From: DSVQ01 sp964484765
GTDB lineage: Bacteria; Planctomycetota; Planctomycetia; Planctomycetales; Planctomycetaceae
NCBI GenBank assembly: GCA_964484765.1
Contig: CAZAGI010000029.1
Coordinates: forward strand, 17,973-81,972
Length of the DNA stretch: 64,000 nt
Direction: 5' to 3'
Below, piece after piece: positions 45,708 to 54,585 of the stretch (positions are counted from its first letter, which is position 1; each line of letters begins with the position of its first letter). Below the pieces are notes generated by a model. The model was not told where the DNA came from. It saw only the letters and a list, made by a program, of their open reading frames with translations, and ran no database searches. The translations under genes were made by a program, and so were the position numbers.

Positions 45708-46670
45708 TCAACCCGCGAGGCGCCGCGGTTCCGCAGACGCCTTCTGCCGCACTTTGGGTTCGCTCTTCCACCGACGATGCACCCAGAAGTATTGCTCCGG
45801 CCGGCGGCGGATTGCCCTCTCCAGCGCGTCGGTAAACCCCTGCGTGATTTCCCGCACAGGATTGTCACTCGTCAGCGCCCGCGGGTCGATGACGGCCTCG
45901 CAGCGGACTTCAAACTGCGACCACGTGGAATCGGTAAAGTTATCCGGAGTTCGCGCCGAACAACCCACGACCACGATCGCGTCATACTCCAATGCCAGCA
46001 GCGCAATCGATTTGAATGTCGATGCCGGATGTCCGAAAAAATCGACGAACAACCCGCGCGGGCCGGCGTCCTGATCGCAGAGCAACGCGAGATTGCCCCC
46101 TTTCTGCAGCAGGACGAGCATGTCGTCGAAGCCGCCTTTTTTGAACATCTGCCGATGCCCGCGACCTTCACGGTAATCGCGAAACCACCGGTCGAGTAGC
46201 GGATTGTCCATCTCCCGTGCCACCACGCCCAGCGGGAAACCCCACATGCCGAACAGCGACAGGGCAATCTCCCAATTGCCAAAGTGCCCAGCGAGCAACA
46301 ACAGCCGCCTGCCCGACAGCAGCGCTTCGTTAGTTTCTCTCAATCCGACGAACTGCGTCAGTCGGCGATAATTCGCCATGTGCAGCTTCCGCGGCGCCTG
46401 CACGAGTTCCACCACGGTGCGGAAGAGATGCCGCCACATGCCGAACGCCATTTGCTGAGCCTCCGCGTCGGTCAGTGCGTCGCCAAAAGCGCGCGCGAGG
46501 TTCTCTTTCGTGACCGGAAAGCGCGTCAGCCGATGCGGCAGAACGAATTGCACGCACCAGGCCAGCGCATCGGCAAGCCGGGCCGCAGTTCGCACGGGCA
46601 GGCATTCGATCGCACACACCGCGAGACGGAAGCCGAAGAACTCCAACCGATGTCGGACGGTGACCGCCAC
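45708..46670 (-). CDS. LpxL/HtrB-like acyltransferase (lipid A acylation type)
   Basis: A 320-residue membrane-associated acyltransferase. It begins with VAVTVRHRLEFFGFRLAV and has the catalytic HFGNWE motif (HX4-D/E form) in LLLLAGHFGNWEIAL, the typical GLFVDFFGHPAST segment, and RRPEQYFWVHRRWK near the end, as in lauroyl/myristoyl acyltransferases of lipid A. This agrees with a Gram-negative envelope in planctomycetes. The start is placed at GTG 46670 because AAAGGA lies six bases before it and the conserved region begins there; the frame extends to a TTG at 46781. It is divergent from the DUF1570-like gene. Confidence 0.88.
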   Translation of the reverse strand: MAVTVRHRLEFFGFRLAVCAIECLPVRTAARLADALAWCVQFVLPHRLTRFPVTKENLARAFGDALTDAEAQQMAFGMWRHLFRTVVELVQAPRKLHMANYRRLTQFVGLRETNEALLSGRRLLLLAGHFGNWEIALSLFGMWGFPLGVVAREMDNPLLDRWFRDYREGRGHRQMFKKGGFDDMLVLLQKGGNLALLCDQDAGPRGLFVDFFGHPASTFKSIALLALEYDAIVVVGCSARTPDNFTDSTWSQFEVRCEAVIDPRALTSDNPVREITQGFTDALERAIRRRPEQYFWVHRRWKSEPKVRQKASAEPRRLAG

Positions 46671-46890
46671 ACCAAGTCCTTTGGGTGTTTGCAGTAGTGC
46701 CGCGCCCTGCGACAGACACCATCCCGGCGTCAGAACATCGCGGGCCGTAGCCAGTGTCGCGTCTCCGGTTGAGACCGTCAACCCGACTCTCCCGTGGAAC
46801 CGCGTACCATCGCCAATCGACGATTTTCATCCACCAGGCACGCAATCGCTCTTGACCCACGTGCGCTCGGGTTGGTACACGGCGGCTGGA

Positions 46891-47670
46891 ATGATACGCC
46901 TCTCCGTGGTGAAGATGGCCATGCGCGGTGTCCTCGCAGCGATCGCGATACTTCTGGCGATTTCGTCCCCCGCGACCGCACAGTGGGTGGATCAGAAAGC
47001 GCTGGGCACGTTCGTGTTCCGGTCGGAGTTCCCGCTGAACGATGTCGAACCGCTGGTCGTCGAGCTGGGTGAGTTGCAGAAAGACATTGAAAGCACGCTC
47101 GACTTGAAATGCAGTGAACGGCAAATCGAAGTGTTTCTTTTCAGCAGCCGCTGGAGTTACCAGCAGTACGCTCGGAAGAACATTCCCGACGGTGCCGGTC
47201 GGCGGGCGCTGTTTGTCGCGGGGAACAACGGGGGACGGGTTTACGCGTACCGTCACCGAGACCTCGACACGGATCTGCGACACGAAACGACGCATGCACT
47301 GCTGCACAACGCGCTGCCGTATGTCCCGTTGTGGCTGGATGAAGGTCTGGCCGAATATTTCGAAGTCCCGGCATCACTCCGGGCGGACAAGCAAGTCCGA
47401 CTGAGGGCACTCGGCGGCATCGTCAGCCGCCGCATTGCGCCCCTTTCCGACCTGGAAGCGAAACGCAAGCTGCCCGATTTCAACGCCAATGATTACCGCG
47501 ACTCGCGTTGCTGGGTCCATTTCATGCTGCATGGTCCGACCGAAGCGCATGCGGCCCTGGAAGAATATCTGGCGACGATTCCCACCGGGCGCGAACCAAC
47601 ACCGCTCAGCATCAGCCTGCAACGTCGCATGCCAGACCTCGACGAACGCTTCCAGCAGCATTTTCGGTGA
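46891..47670 (+). CDS. DUF1570-like secreted zinc metalloprotease (gluzincin type)
   Basis: A 259-residue protein with signal peptide (AMRGVLAAIAILLAISSPATA). The catalytic region reads LRHETTHALLHNALPYVPLW followed by LDEGLAEYFE; the HExxH and the Glu 18-20 residues later are the zinc ligands of gluzincins, in the pattern of DUF1570 proteins common in planctomycetes. The front half is a small alpha/beta domain (FVFRSEFPLNDVEPLVVELG). ATG 46891 is used; ATG 46915 would also leave a signal peptide. A 200-bp gap then leads to the second DUF1549 gene. The substrate is unknown. Confidence 0.85.
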   Translation: MIRLSVVKMAMRGVLAAIAILLAISSPATAQWVDQKALGTFVFRSEFPLNDVEPLVVELGELQKDIESTLDLKCSERQIEVFLFSSRWSYQQYARKNIPDGAGRRALFVAGNNGGRVYAYRHRDLDTDLRHETTHALLHNALPYVPLWLDEGLAEYFEVPASLRADKQVRLRALGGIVSRRIAPLSDLEAKRKLPDFNANDYRDSRCWVHFMLHGPTEAHAALEEYLATIPTGREPTPLSISLQRRMPDLDERFQQHFR

Positions 47671-47870
47671 ATCCAGCCCTGAACATTGTTCAGAAAATCG
47701 CCGTTTCTTGCTGAAAAGCATAGAATTGCCGTTCGTTCCCTGCAGACTCGGTACGCCGAAATCGTAACTCCCGATTCTGTCGCAAGTTGACGTCGATCCG
47801 GCGACGAATTATCATTGCTATGTGATCGGCACAGACCGATGCGTCTCGGATTCTTTGTGGGAGACGGCTG

Positions 47871-49478
47871 ATGGGGGCCTTCGCGATGCCTCGTGCGCTG
47901 GCAATCTGGACAGCGCTGGGATTGGTGTGCGTCACCACCACGGTGCGAATCGTCTCCGCGGCTGATGACGCGTCAAGTTCACGGCTGACCGCACCGCAAC
48001 TCGACGCGCTGATCACACAAGAATTAAAGTCCCCGTTGTCGGCCGTGGTCGGCGACGAGCAGTTTCTGCGGCGTGTCACGCTGGACCTCATCGGCCGACA
48101 ACCGACGCCGGATGAAATCACGGACTTCATGACTTCCGCCGCGACGGATAAGCGCGAGCAAGCGATTGAGCGTTTGCTTGCCGATCCGGGGTTCGGTCGC
48201 AACTGGGCCGATTACTGGTCGGATACGATCGCGTATCGCATTCCACCGCCGGAATTGACATTTCTGAACTACGACCCGCTCAAAGTCTGGATGGCCGGCA
48301 AACTCAACGAGAACGTCGGCTGGGATGTGATCATCCAGGACATCCTGTCCGCGACGGGGAAAGTCAAAGACAACCCGCCGGTGACGTTTGTGGCTTACCA
48401 CGAAGCCCACCCGCAGCGTCTCGCCGCGGAAACCGCGCGGCTGTTTCTCAGCTTGCAACTGGTTTGCGCCCAATGCCACGATCATCCGTTCGACGATTGG
48501 AAGCGCGAACAGTTCCACGAACTGGCCGCGTATTTCACTCGCGCCTCGGTCAAGTTCCCGTGGAACGAGGGCATCGAGACCGAAGTGAAGGACAAGGGAA
48601 AGGGCGAGTACGAAATGCCCAACGTGCAGGACCCCACGAAAAAGGGGACCGAAATGGCCCCGGCGTTTCTCACGGGCGAAAAGCTTTCCAAAGGAAAGAG
48701 CGACGTCGAACGCCGTAAGGAACTGGCGCTGCTGATTGCCTCCGACCAGAATCCCTGGTTCGCGAAGTCGTACACGAACCGTGTCTGGGCGCGATTGATG
48801 GGCCGCGGATTCTACGAACCCGTGGATGATTTCGGCCCGGCGATCACTCCGGCAATGCCTGCCGTGCACGAAGCACTATCTGCGGATTTCAAAGCCTCGG
48901 GGCATGACGTCAAAGCGTTCTTCCGCTTGATCATGAACTCACAGGCCTATCAACAGCAATTGGCCGCCTCGGCTTCCACCGCCGATCGGCCGTTTTCCTC
49001 CGGCACGACCGGTAAACTGCGTGGCGATGAAATCTTTGCATCGCTGGTGACGGCGATCGAATTACCGAATGTCACGCCGCCGAAGATCGCTCCGACGAAA
49101 GAAGTCCGCTTTCCACCGCCGCCGAAAAGCACGCGTGATCTTGTTGCCGAAGCATTCGCATTCGATCCGTCCGCACGGGTCGACGACGTGAGCCGCACGT
49201 TGCAGCAGGCCATGCTGCTGATGAACAATGACCAGTTGCAAAAGCAGGTTGATGCCCGACCGGAAAGTGGTACCGTCCTGGCGAAGCTGCTGCAATCCGA
49301 ACCCGATAACCGCGCCGCGATCGAACAACTGTTCCAATTGTTCCTGGCACGCAAACCGCGCGAGACCGAACTGAAGCTGACCCTCGAACACGTCTCCGCA
49401 GTCAACAATCGCGGCGAAGCGTTTGAGGACGTCTTGTGGAGCCTAATGAATTCGGCCGAATTCACGACAAAGCGATAA
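47871..49478 (+). CDS. DUF1549/DUF1553 domain secreted protein, second copy
   Basis: A 535-residue paralogue of the protein at 8493-10076. Signal peptide: RALAIWTALGLVCVTTTVRIVSA. The DUF1549 part (about 40-240) begins with FLRRVTLDLIGRQPTPDE and ends with CAQCHDHPFDDWKREQFHEL, again with a CxxCH motif. The DUF1553 part (about 280-530) includes NPWFAKSYTNRVWARLMGRG. Start ATG 47871 follows GGGAGA. It is followed by a small membrane protein and a DUF1501 gene, so this locus repeats the DUF1549-DUF1501 arrangement with an extra gene between. Its promoter region has a loose AGAC-N6-GTCT dyad (about 47833-47846) with spacing different from the BlaI-type sites. Confidence 0.88.
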   Translation: MGAFAMPRALAIWTALGLVCVTTTVRIVSAADDASSSRLTAPQLDALITQELKSPLSAVVGDEQFLRRVTLDLIGRQPTPDEITDFMTSAATDKREQAIERLLADPGFGRNWADYWSDTIAYRIPPPELTFLNYDPLKVWMAGKLNENVGWDVIIQDILSATGKVKDNPPVTFVAYHEAHPQRLAAETARLFLSLQLVCAQCHDHPFDDWKREQFHELAAYFTRASVKFPWNEGIETEVKDKGKGEYEMPNVQDPTKKGTEMAPAFLTGEKLSKGKSDVERRKELALLIASDQNPWFAKSYTNRVWARLMGRGFYEPVDDFGPAITPAMPAVHEALSADFKASGHDVKAFFRLIMNSQAYQQQLAASASTADRPFSSGTTGKLRGDEIFASLVTAIELPNVTPPKIAPTKEVRFPPPPKSTRDLVAEAFAFDPSARVDDVSRTLQQAMLLMNNDQLQKQVDARPESGTVLAKLLQSEPDNRAAIEQLFQLFLARKPRETELKLTLEHVSAVNNRGEAFEDVLWSLMNSAEFTTKR

Positions 49479-49489
49479 GGATGGCGCCG

Positions 49490-49849
49490 ATGGTCACCTC
49501 CGAATTATCCCATCAAGAGCCGACATTCTGGACAGAGACTCGCGCGACTTTTCTCCAATGGGAAAAGCTGCGCGTGATCTACAACGTGGTGTTGATTGCC
49601 CTTACGTGCATGATGACGTTTGGCCTCAAACCCGAGCTGGCGATGGATCCGGGATTCTGGCTGGAAGCCGCGGTCGCGGGCGTGGCGGCGAACTTCTGCT
49701 TCTTCGCCGGACCCATCGTGGAGTGCTACATCCGCTGGCTGGGCTACCGGAGTCCGATCCTCACGTATGGTATCTTCGGCGTCGGAATGGCGTTTTCGTG
49801 TCTGGTAACGCTTGTCGCGGCGGTGTTGGTTCAAAGCCCGTTGGCCTAA
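49490..49849 (+). CDS. Small membrane protein between DUF1549 and DUF1501
   Basis: A 119-residue protein with three or four membrane helices (LRVIYNVVLIALTCMMTFG, FWLEAAVAGVAANFCFFAG, ILTYGIFGVGMAFSCLVTL). I do not recognise the family. The start may be ATG 49490 or 49481; AAGGA lies just before both. It begins 11 bp after the DUF1549 stop and ends 34 bp before the DUF1501 start, so it belongs to that operon. The first DUF1549/DUF1501 pair in the window lacks it. Confidence 0.7.
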   Translation: MVTSELSHQEPTFWTETRATFLQWEKLRVIYNVVLIALTCMMTFGLKPELAMDPGFWLEAAVAGVAANFCFFAGPIVECYIRWLGYRSPILTYGIFGVGMAFSCLVTLVAAVLVQSPLA

Positions 49850-49883
49850 GCCGTTCCCGACGGAATTTCGACGGAATTCGAGC

Positions 49884-51197
49884 ATGTCCCAAGCGATTCT
49901 TGATCTGGCCGCCAACCGCGACGGTGTCGTCGGACGCCGGGCGTTTGTACGGACGATGGCCGCGGGCACCGGTGTGGCGATGCTCGGCTGGCGCGACATG
50001 GTGATGGCGCAGGCCGCCGAATTGCGCAAAGCCGGCAAAGCGATGATCCTCCTCTGGATGGACGGCGGACCGAGTCAGTTCGACACCTTCAATCCCAAGA
50101 TCGGCTCCAAGAATCAAGGGCCGGCGACTGCCATCGACACCAACGTCCCCGGTATGCAGTTCGCCGATTTCTGGCCGCAAACCGCGAAGATTGCCGACCG
50201 GCTGGCCGTGATTCGCTCGATGCGAACCAGTGAAGCGGAACACGATCGCGCGATCATGCTGGTCCGCACCGGCTACCCGCCCAATCCCGCAATCCGGTAT
50301 CCCACGTTCGGATCGCTCATCGCGCGGGAACGCGAAGACGTGGAGTACGACTTCCCCGCTTTTGTCCGGATCGGCAAACCGCGCATCAAAACCCGCGATG
50401 TCGATGCCGGCATCATCGGAGTGAAATACGCCTCGTTCAATGTCGATCAGGCGGGACAGTTGCCGCCGAACGTGCAACCCGTCGTGGCCGAAACCGTGCT
50501 GCGACGGCGGCTGTCTTTGGCCGAGAAGTTGGATGCCGAGTTTGCCGCTGTCGGTGCGGCGAAGGAAGTCGCCGAGAAGCGCTCGGTGTACGATCGAACC
50601 TCGCGATTCGTGATGAGTCCGCGGCTGTCGACGTTTGACCTGGAACGGGAATCGCCCGAAATGCGGGATGCGTATGGCCGTACCGATTTCGGCCAGGGCT
50701 GCTTGCTCGCCCGGCGGCTGGTGGAGCAGGGCGTGAGTTTCGTTGAGGTCATCAGCACCGGCGGTCGCAACGATGCCGGCTGGGACACGCACAACAACGG
50801 CTTCCGCGATCAACCGTACCTCTGCGCCGAATCGGACCCGGCGCTGGCCACCTTGATTCTCGACCTCGAACAGCGGGGAATGCTCGAAAACACACTCGTC
50901 GTGTGGATGGGTGAATTCGGTCGCACGCCGAAGATCAAACCCGATGGCGGCCGCGACCACTACGCGAAGGGTTGGCCGGTGGTCCTCGCCGGCGGCGGTG
51001 TCCGGGGCGGGCAGATGATCGGGGCGACCGATGCCGACGGCATTGATGTGACCGAGCGCCCCGTCGGTATTCAGGATCTGTTCTGCAGCTTCTGCAAAGT
51101 GCTCGACATTGATGCTCACCAAGAATACTTCACCGCGGACGGCCGCCCGATCAAGCTCGTCGGTGGTGGTGAAGTCGTGTCTGAACTGTTCGGCTGA
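49884..51197 (+). CDS. DUF1501 domain protein, Tat-exported, second copy
   Basis: A 437-residue paralogue of the protein at 10144-11481. The N-terminal GRRAFVRTMAAGTGVAML is a twin-arginine signal. Shared segments are MILLWMDGGPSQFDTFNP, RLAVIRSMRTSEAEHDRAI, FGQGCLLARRLVEQGVSFVEV and VVWMGEFGRTPKIKPDGGRDH. ATG 49884 is used as start; an upstream frame to 49812 overlaps the small membrane protein and is unlikely. Together with the DUF1549 protein it should form the usual exported pair. Confidence 0.88.
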   Translation: MSQAILDLAANRDGVVGRRAFVRTMAAGTGVAMLGWRDMVMAQAAELRKAGKAMILLWMDGGPSQFDTFNPKIGSKNQGPATAIDTNVPGMQFADFWPQTAKIADRLAVIRSMRTSEAEHDRAIMLVRTGYPPNPAIRYPTFGSLIAREREDVEYDFPAFVRIGKPRIKTRDVDAGIIGVKYASFNVDQAGQLPPNVQPVVAETVLRRRLSLAEKLDAEFAAVGAAKEVAEKRSVYDRTSRFVMSPRLSTFDLERESPEMRDAYGRTDFGQGCLLARRLVEQGVSFVEVISTGGRNDAGWDTHNNGFRDQPYLCAESDPALATLILDLEQRGMLENTLVVWMGEFGRTPKIKPDGGRDHYAKGWPVVLAGGGVRGGQMIGATDADGIDVTERPVGIQDLFCSFCKVLDIDAHQEYFTADGRPIKLVGGGEVVSELFG

Positions 51198-51465
51198 TGT
51201 CGTTCCCGTAGCGCTGGTGCGTACTCTGGACGCACAACATCGCGGTGACCTGAATTCGATTTCAGGTTGTTGATCGCGCATTCTCACCGGCGTTTCCATC
51301 AGCAGGCCCACGCATCGGTAACAACGGCGTGAACGGCCGGTGCGATCGTGAACCGCGACTCATCCGCAAGAACCGCACGAATTCCGTGACGAATTCATCC
51401 CGGTTTCAGGTTGGGCGTCTATGATCGATCGCTCTCACAACAACGCCGTGCTTCGGAGATCGTCG

Positions 51466-52629
51466 ATGCAGACCTGGATTGCCTGGTGCAGTTGCCTGAT
51501 GGTGACGATGCCGCTTGCCGCCGCCGACTCATCCCCCACGGGATTGCAGCCGATCGGCGGCCGCTGGTTCGTAAAACTCGGCGACAAGCCCGTGTACTAC
51601 TTCCGCGATGCCGATCGGTATGTGGACTTGTTCTCGTACCACACCAAAGACTCGAATAAAGACGGCATCGACAATGTCCGGCTGAGCCACGACAGCGAAT
51701 TCCTCATCATGGACAGCCAGGGGTATCCGAATCACCCCACGGCGATTTTCCCCAACAGCGGAAACCCCAACACAATCCGCGTACAGAATTTTCGTTTCAA
51801 ACTCCCCTTGCAACCAAAGAAAGCCGACGAGATCACCACGCTACCGATGGGACCGATCGGGACCGCGATCAACGGCGTGGTGTTCTTCAACCCGTTCGAA
51901 GCAGGCGGTATGAACGCCGTGGAAGGGTACTCCGAAGTCTGGCTCGATGCGTGTTGCGGACATCCCCAGCAAACCGGCGTGTACCACTATCACAAGTATC
52001 CCAGTTGCGTGAAATCGCCGTTTGCGGATGACAGCAAACAGCACTCGCCCGTCATCGGCTTCGCCTTCGACGGCTTCCCCGTGTATGGGCCCTACGAAGC
52101 CGCGGGAGTGATGGCTCGTGATCTTCCAGGCGAACGCGCTCTCGACGTTTGCAACGGCCACGAAGACCCCGCGCGCGGTTACCACTACCACGTCACTCCG
52201 GGACAGTTCCCGTACATCATCGGTGGATACGCCGGCGTCGTGGAACTCGCCAATATCCGTGGCCCCGGTCGGCTGCAAATCGGAGCGATTCGTAATAATT
52301 CCGAGGGCGAAAGCCGCATGGACAAAGTGCTCCAGGCCGTTCGCCCCGGGACGGCGGCGCGCGGGAAAACGCACGCAATTCAGTTGGTACTCGCTCCCGA
52401 AAATGCCCGCCGCCCTGTACCAGACGGAAAACCAGTCTGGGTCCAAATCGGGCCGTTTGATGCCACGAACATCACGCGGCAGGGGAACATCGTCACGGCA
52501 GAGATCGTGGTTCCCGACGATGCCGCAGTCGGCGTGCTGCTCGATTGCCACCTCGAATTCGAAGATCCGAACGGTCGCCCGGACAACATCGTGTTCAAGA
52601 AGAACGACGCCTTCCGCGTCGTCGAATAG
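51466..52629 (+). CDS. Secreted YHYH domain protein
   Basis: A 387-residue exported protein with signal peptide (TWIAWCSCLMVTMPLAAAD). The YHYH domain is clear: GVYHYHKYPSCVKSPF in the first half and ARGYHYHVTPGQFPYIIGG later, plus GFAFDGFPVYGPYE between. The N-terminal region has an EF-hand-like DSNKDGIDNVRLSHD. YHYH proteins are exported and uncharacterised; the His/Tyr motifs suggest metal binding. ATG 51466 is chosen because GGAG lies eight bases upstream; ATG 51421 is an in-frame alternative. The EF-hand Gly/Pro-rich gene follows 50 bp downstream. Confidence 0.85.
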   Translation: MQTWIAWCSCLMVTMPLAAADSSPTGLQPIGGRWFVKLGDKPVYYFRDADRYVDLFSYHTKDSNKDGIDNVRLSHDSEFLIMDSQGYPNHPTAIFPNSGNPNTIRVQNFRFKLPLQPKKADEITTLPMGPIGTAINGVVFFNPFEAGGMNAVEGYSEVWLDACCGHPQQTGVYHYHKYPSCVKSPFADDSKQHSPVIGFAFDGFPVYGPYEAAGVMARDLPGERALDVCNGHEDPARGYHYHVTPGQFPYIIGGYAGVVELANIRGPGRLQIGAIRNNSEGESRMDKVLQAVRPGTAARGKTHAIQLVLAPENARRPVPDGKPVWVQIGPFDATNITRQGNIVTAEIVVPDDAAVGVLLDCHLEFEDPNGRPDNIVFKKNDAFRVVE

Positions 52630-52679
52630 TCTCGCTCTTTCGAACGTAAGCTCGGCCTCAATCCTCAGGAGATGATTCC

Positions 52680-53441
52680 ATGAAGCGCGTGATGTGGACG
52701 TTGACTTTCTTGACTGCTGCTGGTGCGACAGCAGTGATGGCGCAGCCTCCGGGTGGTCGCGGGCCGGGTGGTCCCGGTGGACCGGGGGGCGGTCCAGGAG
52801 GTCCGGGGGGTGGACGACCGCCTCAACCAGTGATTGAAGCCCTTGATGCGGACCACGATGGCGTCATCTCGGCGGAGGAACTCAAGAATGCCCCAGCGAC
52901 ATTGGCAGCACTGGATAAAAACAAAGACGGCAGATTGACCGAAGAGGAACTCCGTCCGATGGGTCGCGGCCCGGGAGGGCCCGGCGGTGGTGGACCAGGA
53001 GGTCCCGGAGGTGAGCGAGGCCCCGGTCCCGGTGGACCGGGATTCGGTGGACCCGGCGGACGCGGTCCCCAGGACGGCGGACCGGGAGGACGCGGAGGCA
53101 ACGCAATCGGTCGGCGCCCCGAAGGCGAGCGCGGTCCGGGCGGCCCCGGTGGCGAACGTGGTCCTGGTGGTGGACCGCAAGGCCGTGGTCCGCAAGGCCG
53201 TGGTCCGCAAGGCGAAGGTCCGGATGGTCCGCCACCCCCGCCGAACCCGGAACGGATGCTCGAACACGCCTTGGAATTTGATGCGGACAAAGATGGCAAA
53301 CTCAGCAAAGACGAGTTGAAAAAGTTCGTGGAAGACTTCACCTCGCATCACGCGGGTCCTCCGGGTGGCCCTGGTCGTCAAGGCGGTCCAGGCGGTCGTC
53401 CCGAAAGCGAACGCCCAGAACGTCCCCGCCGTCCTGAATAA
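52680..53441 (+). CDS. Secreted EF-hand protein rich in Gly and Pro
   Basis: A 253-residue protein with signal peptide (WTLTFLTAAGATAVMAQPP). Three EF-hand loops are seen: DADHDGVISAEE, DKNKDGRLTEEE and DADKDGKLSKDE. They are separated by long Gly-Pro-Gly stretches built from GPGGPGG-like units, including a 15-bp tandem repeat at about 53175-53212 (RGPQG units). It is probably an extracellular calcium-binding protein of extended shape. Such low-complexity EF-hand proteins are frequent in planctomycetes. A strong palindrome follows its stop. Confidence 0.85.
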   Translation: MKRVMWTLTFLTAAGATAVMAQPPGGRGPGGPGGPGGGPGGPGGGRPPQPVIEALDADHDGVISAEELKNAPATLAALDKNKDGRLTEEELRPMGRGPGGPGGGGPGGPGGERGPGPGGPGFGGPGGRGPQDGGPGGRGGNAIGRRPEGERGPGGPGGERGPGGGPQGRGPQGRGPQGEGPDGPPPPPNPERMLEHALEFDADKDGKLSKDELKKFVEDFTSHHAGPPGGPGRQGGPGGRPESERPERPRRPE

Positions 53442-53470
53442 CCGTCCCATCCTTGACTCGCTGTGAATCC

Positions 53471-53510
53471 CCCTTCACGATGATCCCGCTCTAGGTCTCA
53501 TCGTGAAGGG
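53471..53510 (+). terminator. Perfect 13-bp palindrome before the oxidoreductase gene
   Basis: CCCTTCACGATGA (53471-53483) pairs perfectly with TCATCGTGAAGGG (53498-53510) around a 14-base loop. It can end the EF-hand transcript. Its 3' arm carries GAAGGG, the likely ribosome binding site of the gene starting at 53520, so it may also lower translation of that gene. No T-run follows. Confidence 0.55.
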
Positions 53511-53519
53511 AAGATTGGC

Positions 53520-54494
53520 ATGACGGACATGCGGTTCGCGATCCTCGGCTGCGGCCGCATGGGGCGACATCACAGCGAACAACTGCTCGCCGACGGCCGC
53601 GGACACGTGGTTGCGCTGCTGGATGCCCATCGGTCTACGGCTGTCGCACTGCAACAGAGCCTGTGGCCCAACGCGCGCGTCTGCAACGACTTCGCGGAAT
53701 TACTGACGTGTAACAATATCGACGCGGCAATCATCTGCACGCCGACGGCGGAACATTTTCCACAGGCAAACGGCTGCCTCAACCGCGGCTGGCATGTCCT
53801 CTGCGAAAAACCGCTGGCATCGAACCGCGAACAGATTCTCGCCCTGATTGCCGCGGGAGAACGGGCGGCGCTGCAGCAGCAGGCGTTTTCGCTCGGCTAT
53901 CAACGCCGGCATGCCGCGCTGTATCGCACGCTGCGACGTGAAGTCCGCTCGGGAAAATGGGGCCGTATTCGCGCGATCGTCTCGCATAATGTCGAGAACT
54001 GGCAACCGACCATTGCCAACACCTGGCGCGATGATCCGCAACAAAACCCCGGCGGTTTTCTCACCGATGCGGGGAGTCACAAACTCGATCAGATGTTCTT
54101 TATCACGGACCTCGCCCCGCGCGAAGTCTTTGCCCGCAGTCAAACCTGGGGCAGCCATGTCGAGATCGTCACCAGCGCCTCGGTTCTGCTGGAACACGGC
54201 GTCATCGCCACAATCGATTTCATCGGTCATGCGCAGTATCTCGGCGAAGACCTCGCCATTCACTGCGAACGCGCCGACCTGATGATCCGCCATGGAGAAT
54301 TGTGGATCGCCCGCGACGGCAAACGGGAGCCAATGCCGGTCGATGAACCCGATTCCAATCCGGTTGTAAGCTTGCTCGACACCATACTCAACGGTGCCGA
54401 AGACCGCTCGCCGCCAGGTGCCGCGCTGCCGGTGTATGACCTCACGCAGGCGATGTTAGAATCGAGCCGAACAAACCTACCCGTGACGATTTGA
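53520..54494 (+). CDS. Gfo/Idh/MocA family oxidoreductase
   Basis: A 324-residue NAD(P)-dependent dehydrogenase acting on a sugar or inositol. The N-terminal Rossmann fold opens with FAILGCGRMGRHHSEQLL (GxGxxG nucleotide loop), the family CEKPLA motif follows at about 98-103, and the C-terminal alpha/beta domain contains GGFLTDAGSHKLDQMFF, with Asp and His of the catalytic site. No signal peptide or Tat motif is present, so it is cytoplasmic. ATG 53520 is used; ATG 53529 is the other option. Exact substrate unknown. Confidence 0.9.
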   Translation: MTDMRFAILGCGRMGRHHSEQLLADGRGHVVALLDAHRSTAVALQQSLWPNARVCNDFAELLTCNNIDAAIICTPTAEHFPQANGCLNRGWHVLCEKPLASNREQILALIAAGERAALQQQAFSLGYQRRHAALYRTLRREVRSGKWGRIRAIVSHNVENWQPTIANTWRDDPQQNPGGFLTDAGSHKLDQMFFITDLAPREVFARSQTWGSHVEIVTSASVLLEHGVIATIDFIGHAQYLGEDLAIHCERADLMIRHGELWIARDGKREPMPVDEPDSNPVVSLLDTILNGAEDRSPPGAALPVYDLTQAMLESSRTNLPVTI

Positions 54495-54585
54495 CTCCAA
54501 TCCCAGCCCGGAGCCGCAAACGACGGTTGTTATCGCGCATTTCGGACGACGTCGCTTGCGCTCCGGGCTGGGACGGATACTGCTC

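Noticed and set aside
47833..47846. AGAC-N6-GTCT before the second DUF1549 gene as a BlaI site
   Set aside because: The spacer is one base longer than in the two matching sites, which would change the dimer geometry; kept only as a weak note.
53160..53220. Direct repeats as a CRISPR array
   Set aside because: The unit is 15 bp with no spacers and encodes RGPQG repeats in the EF-hand protein.
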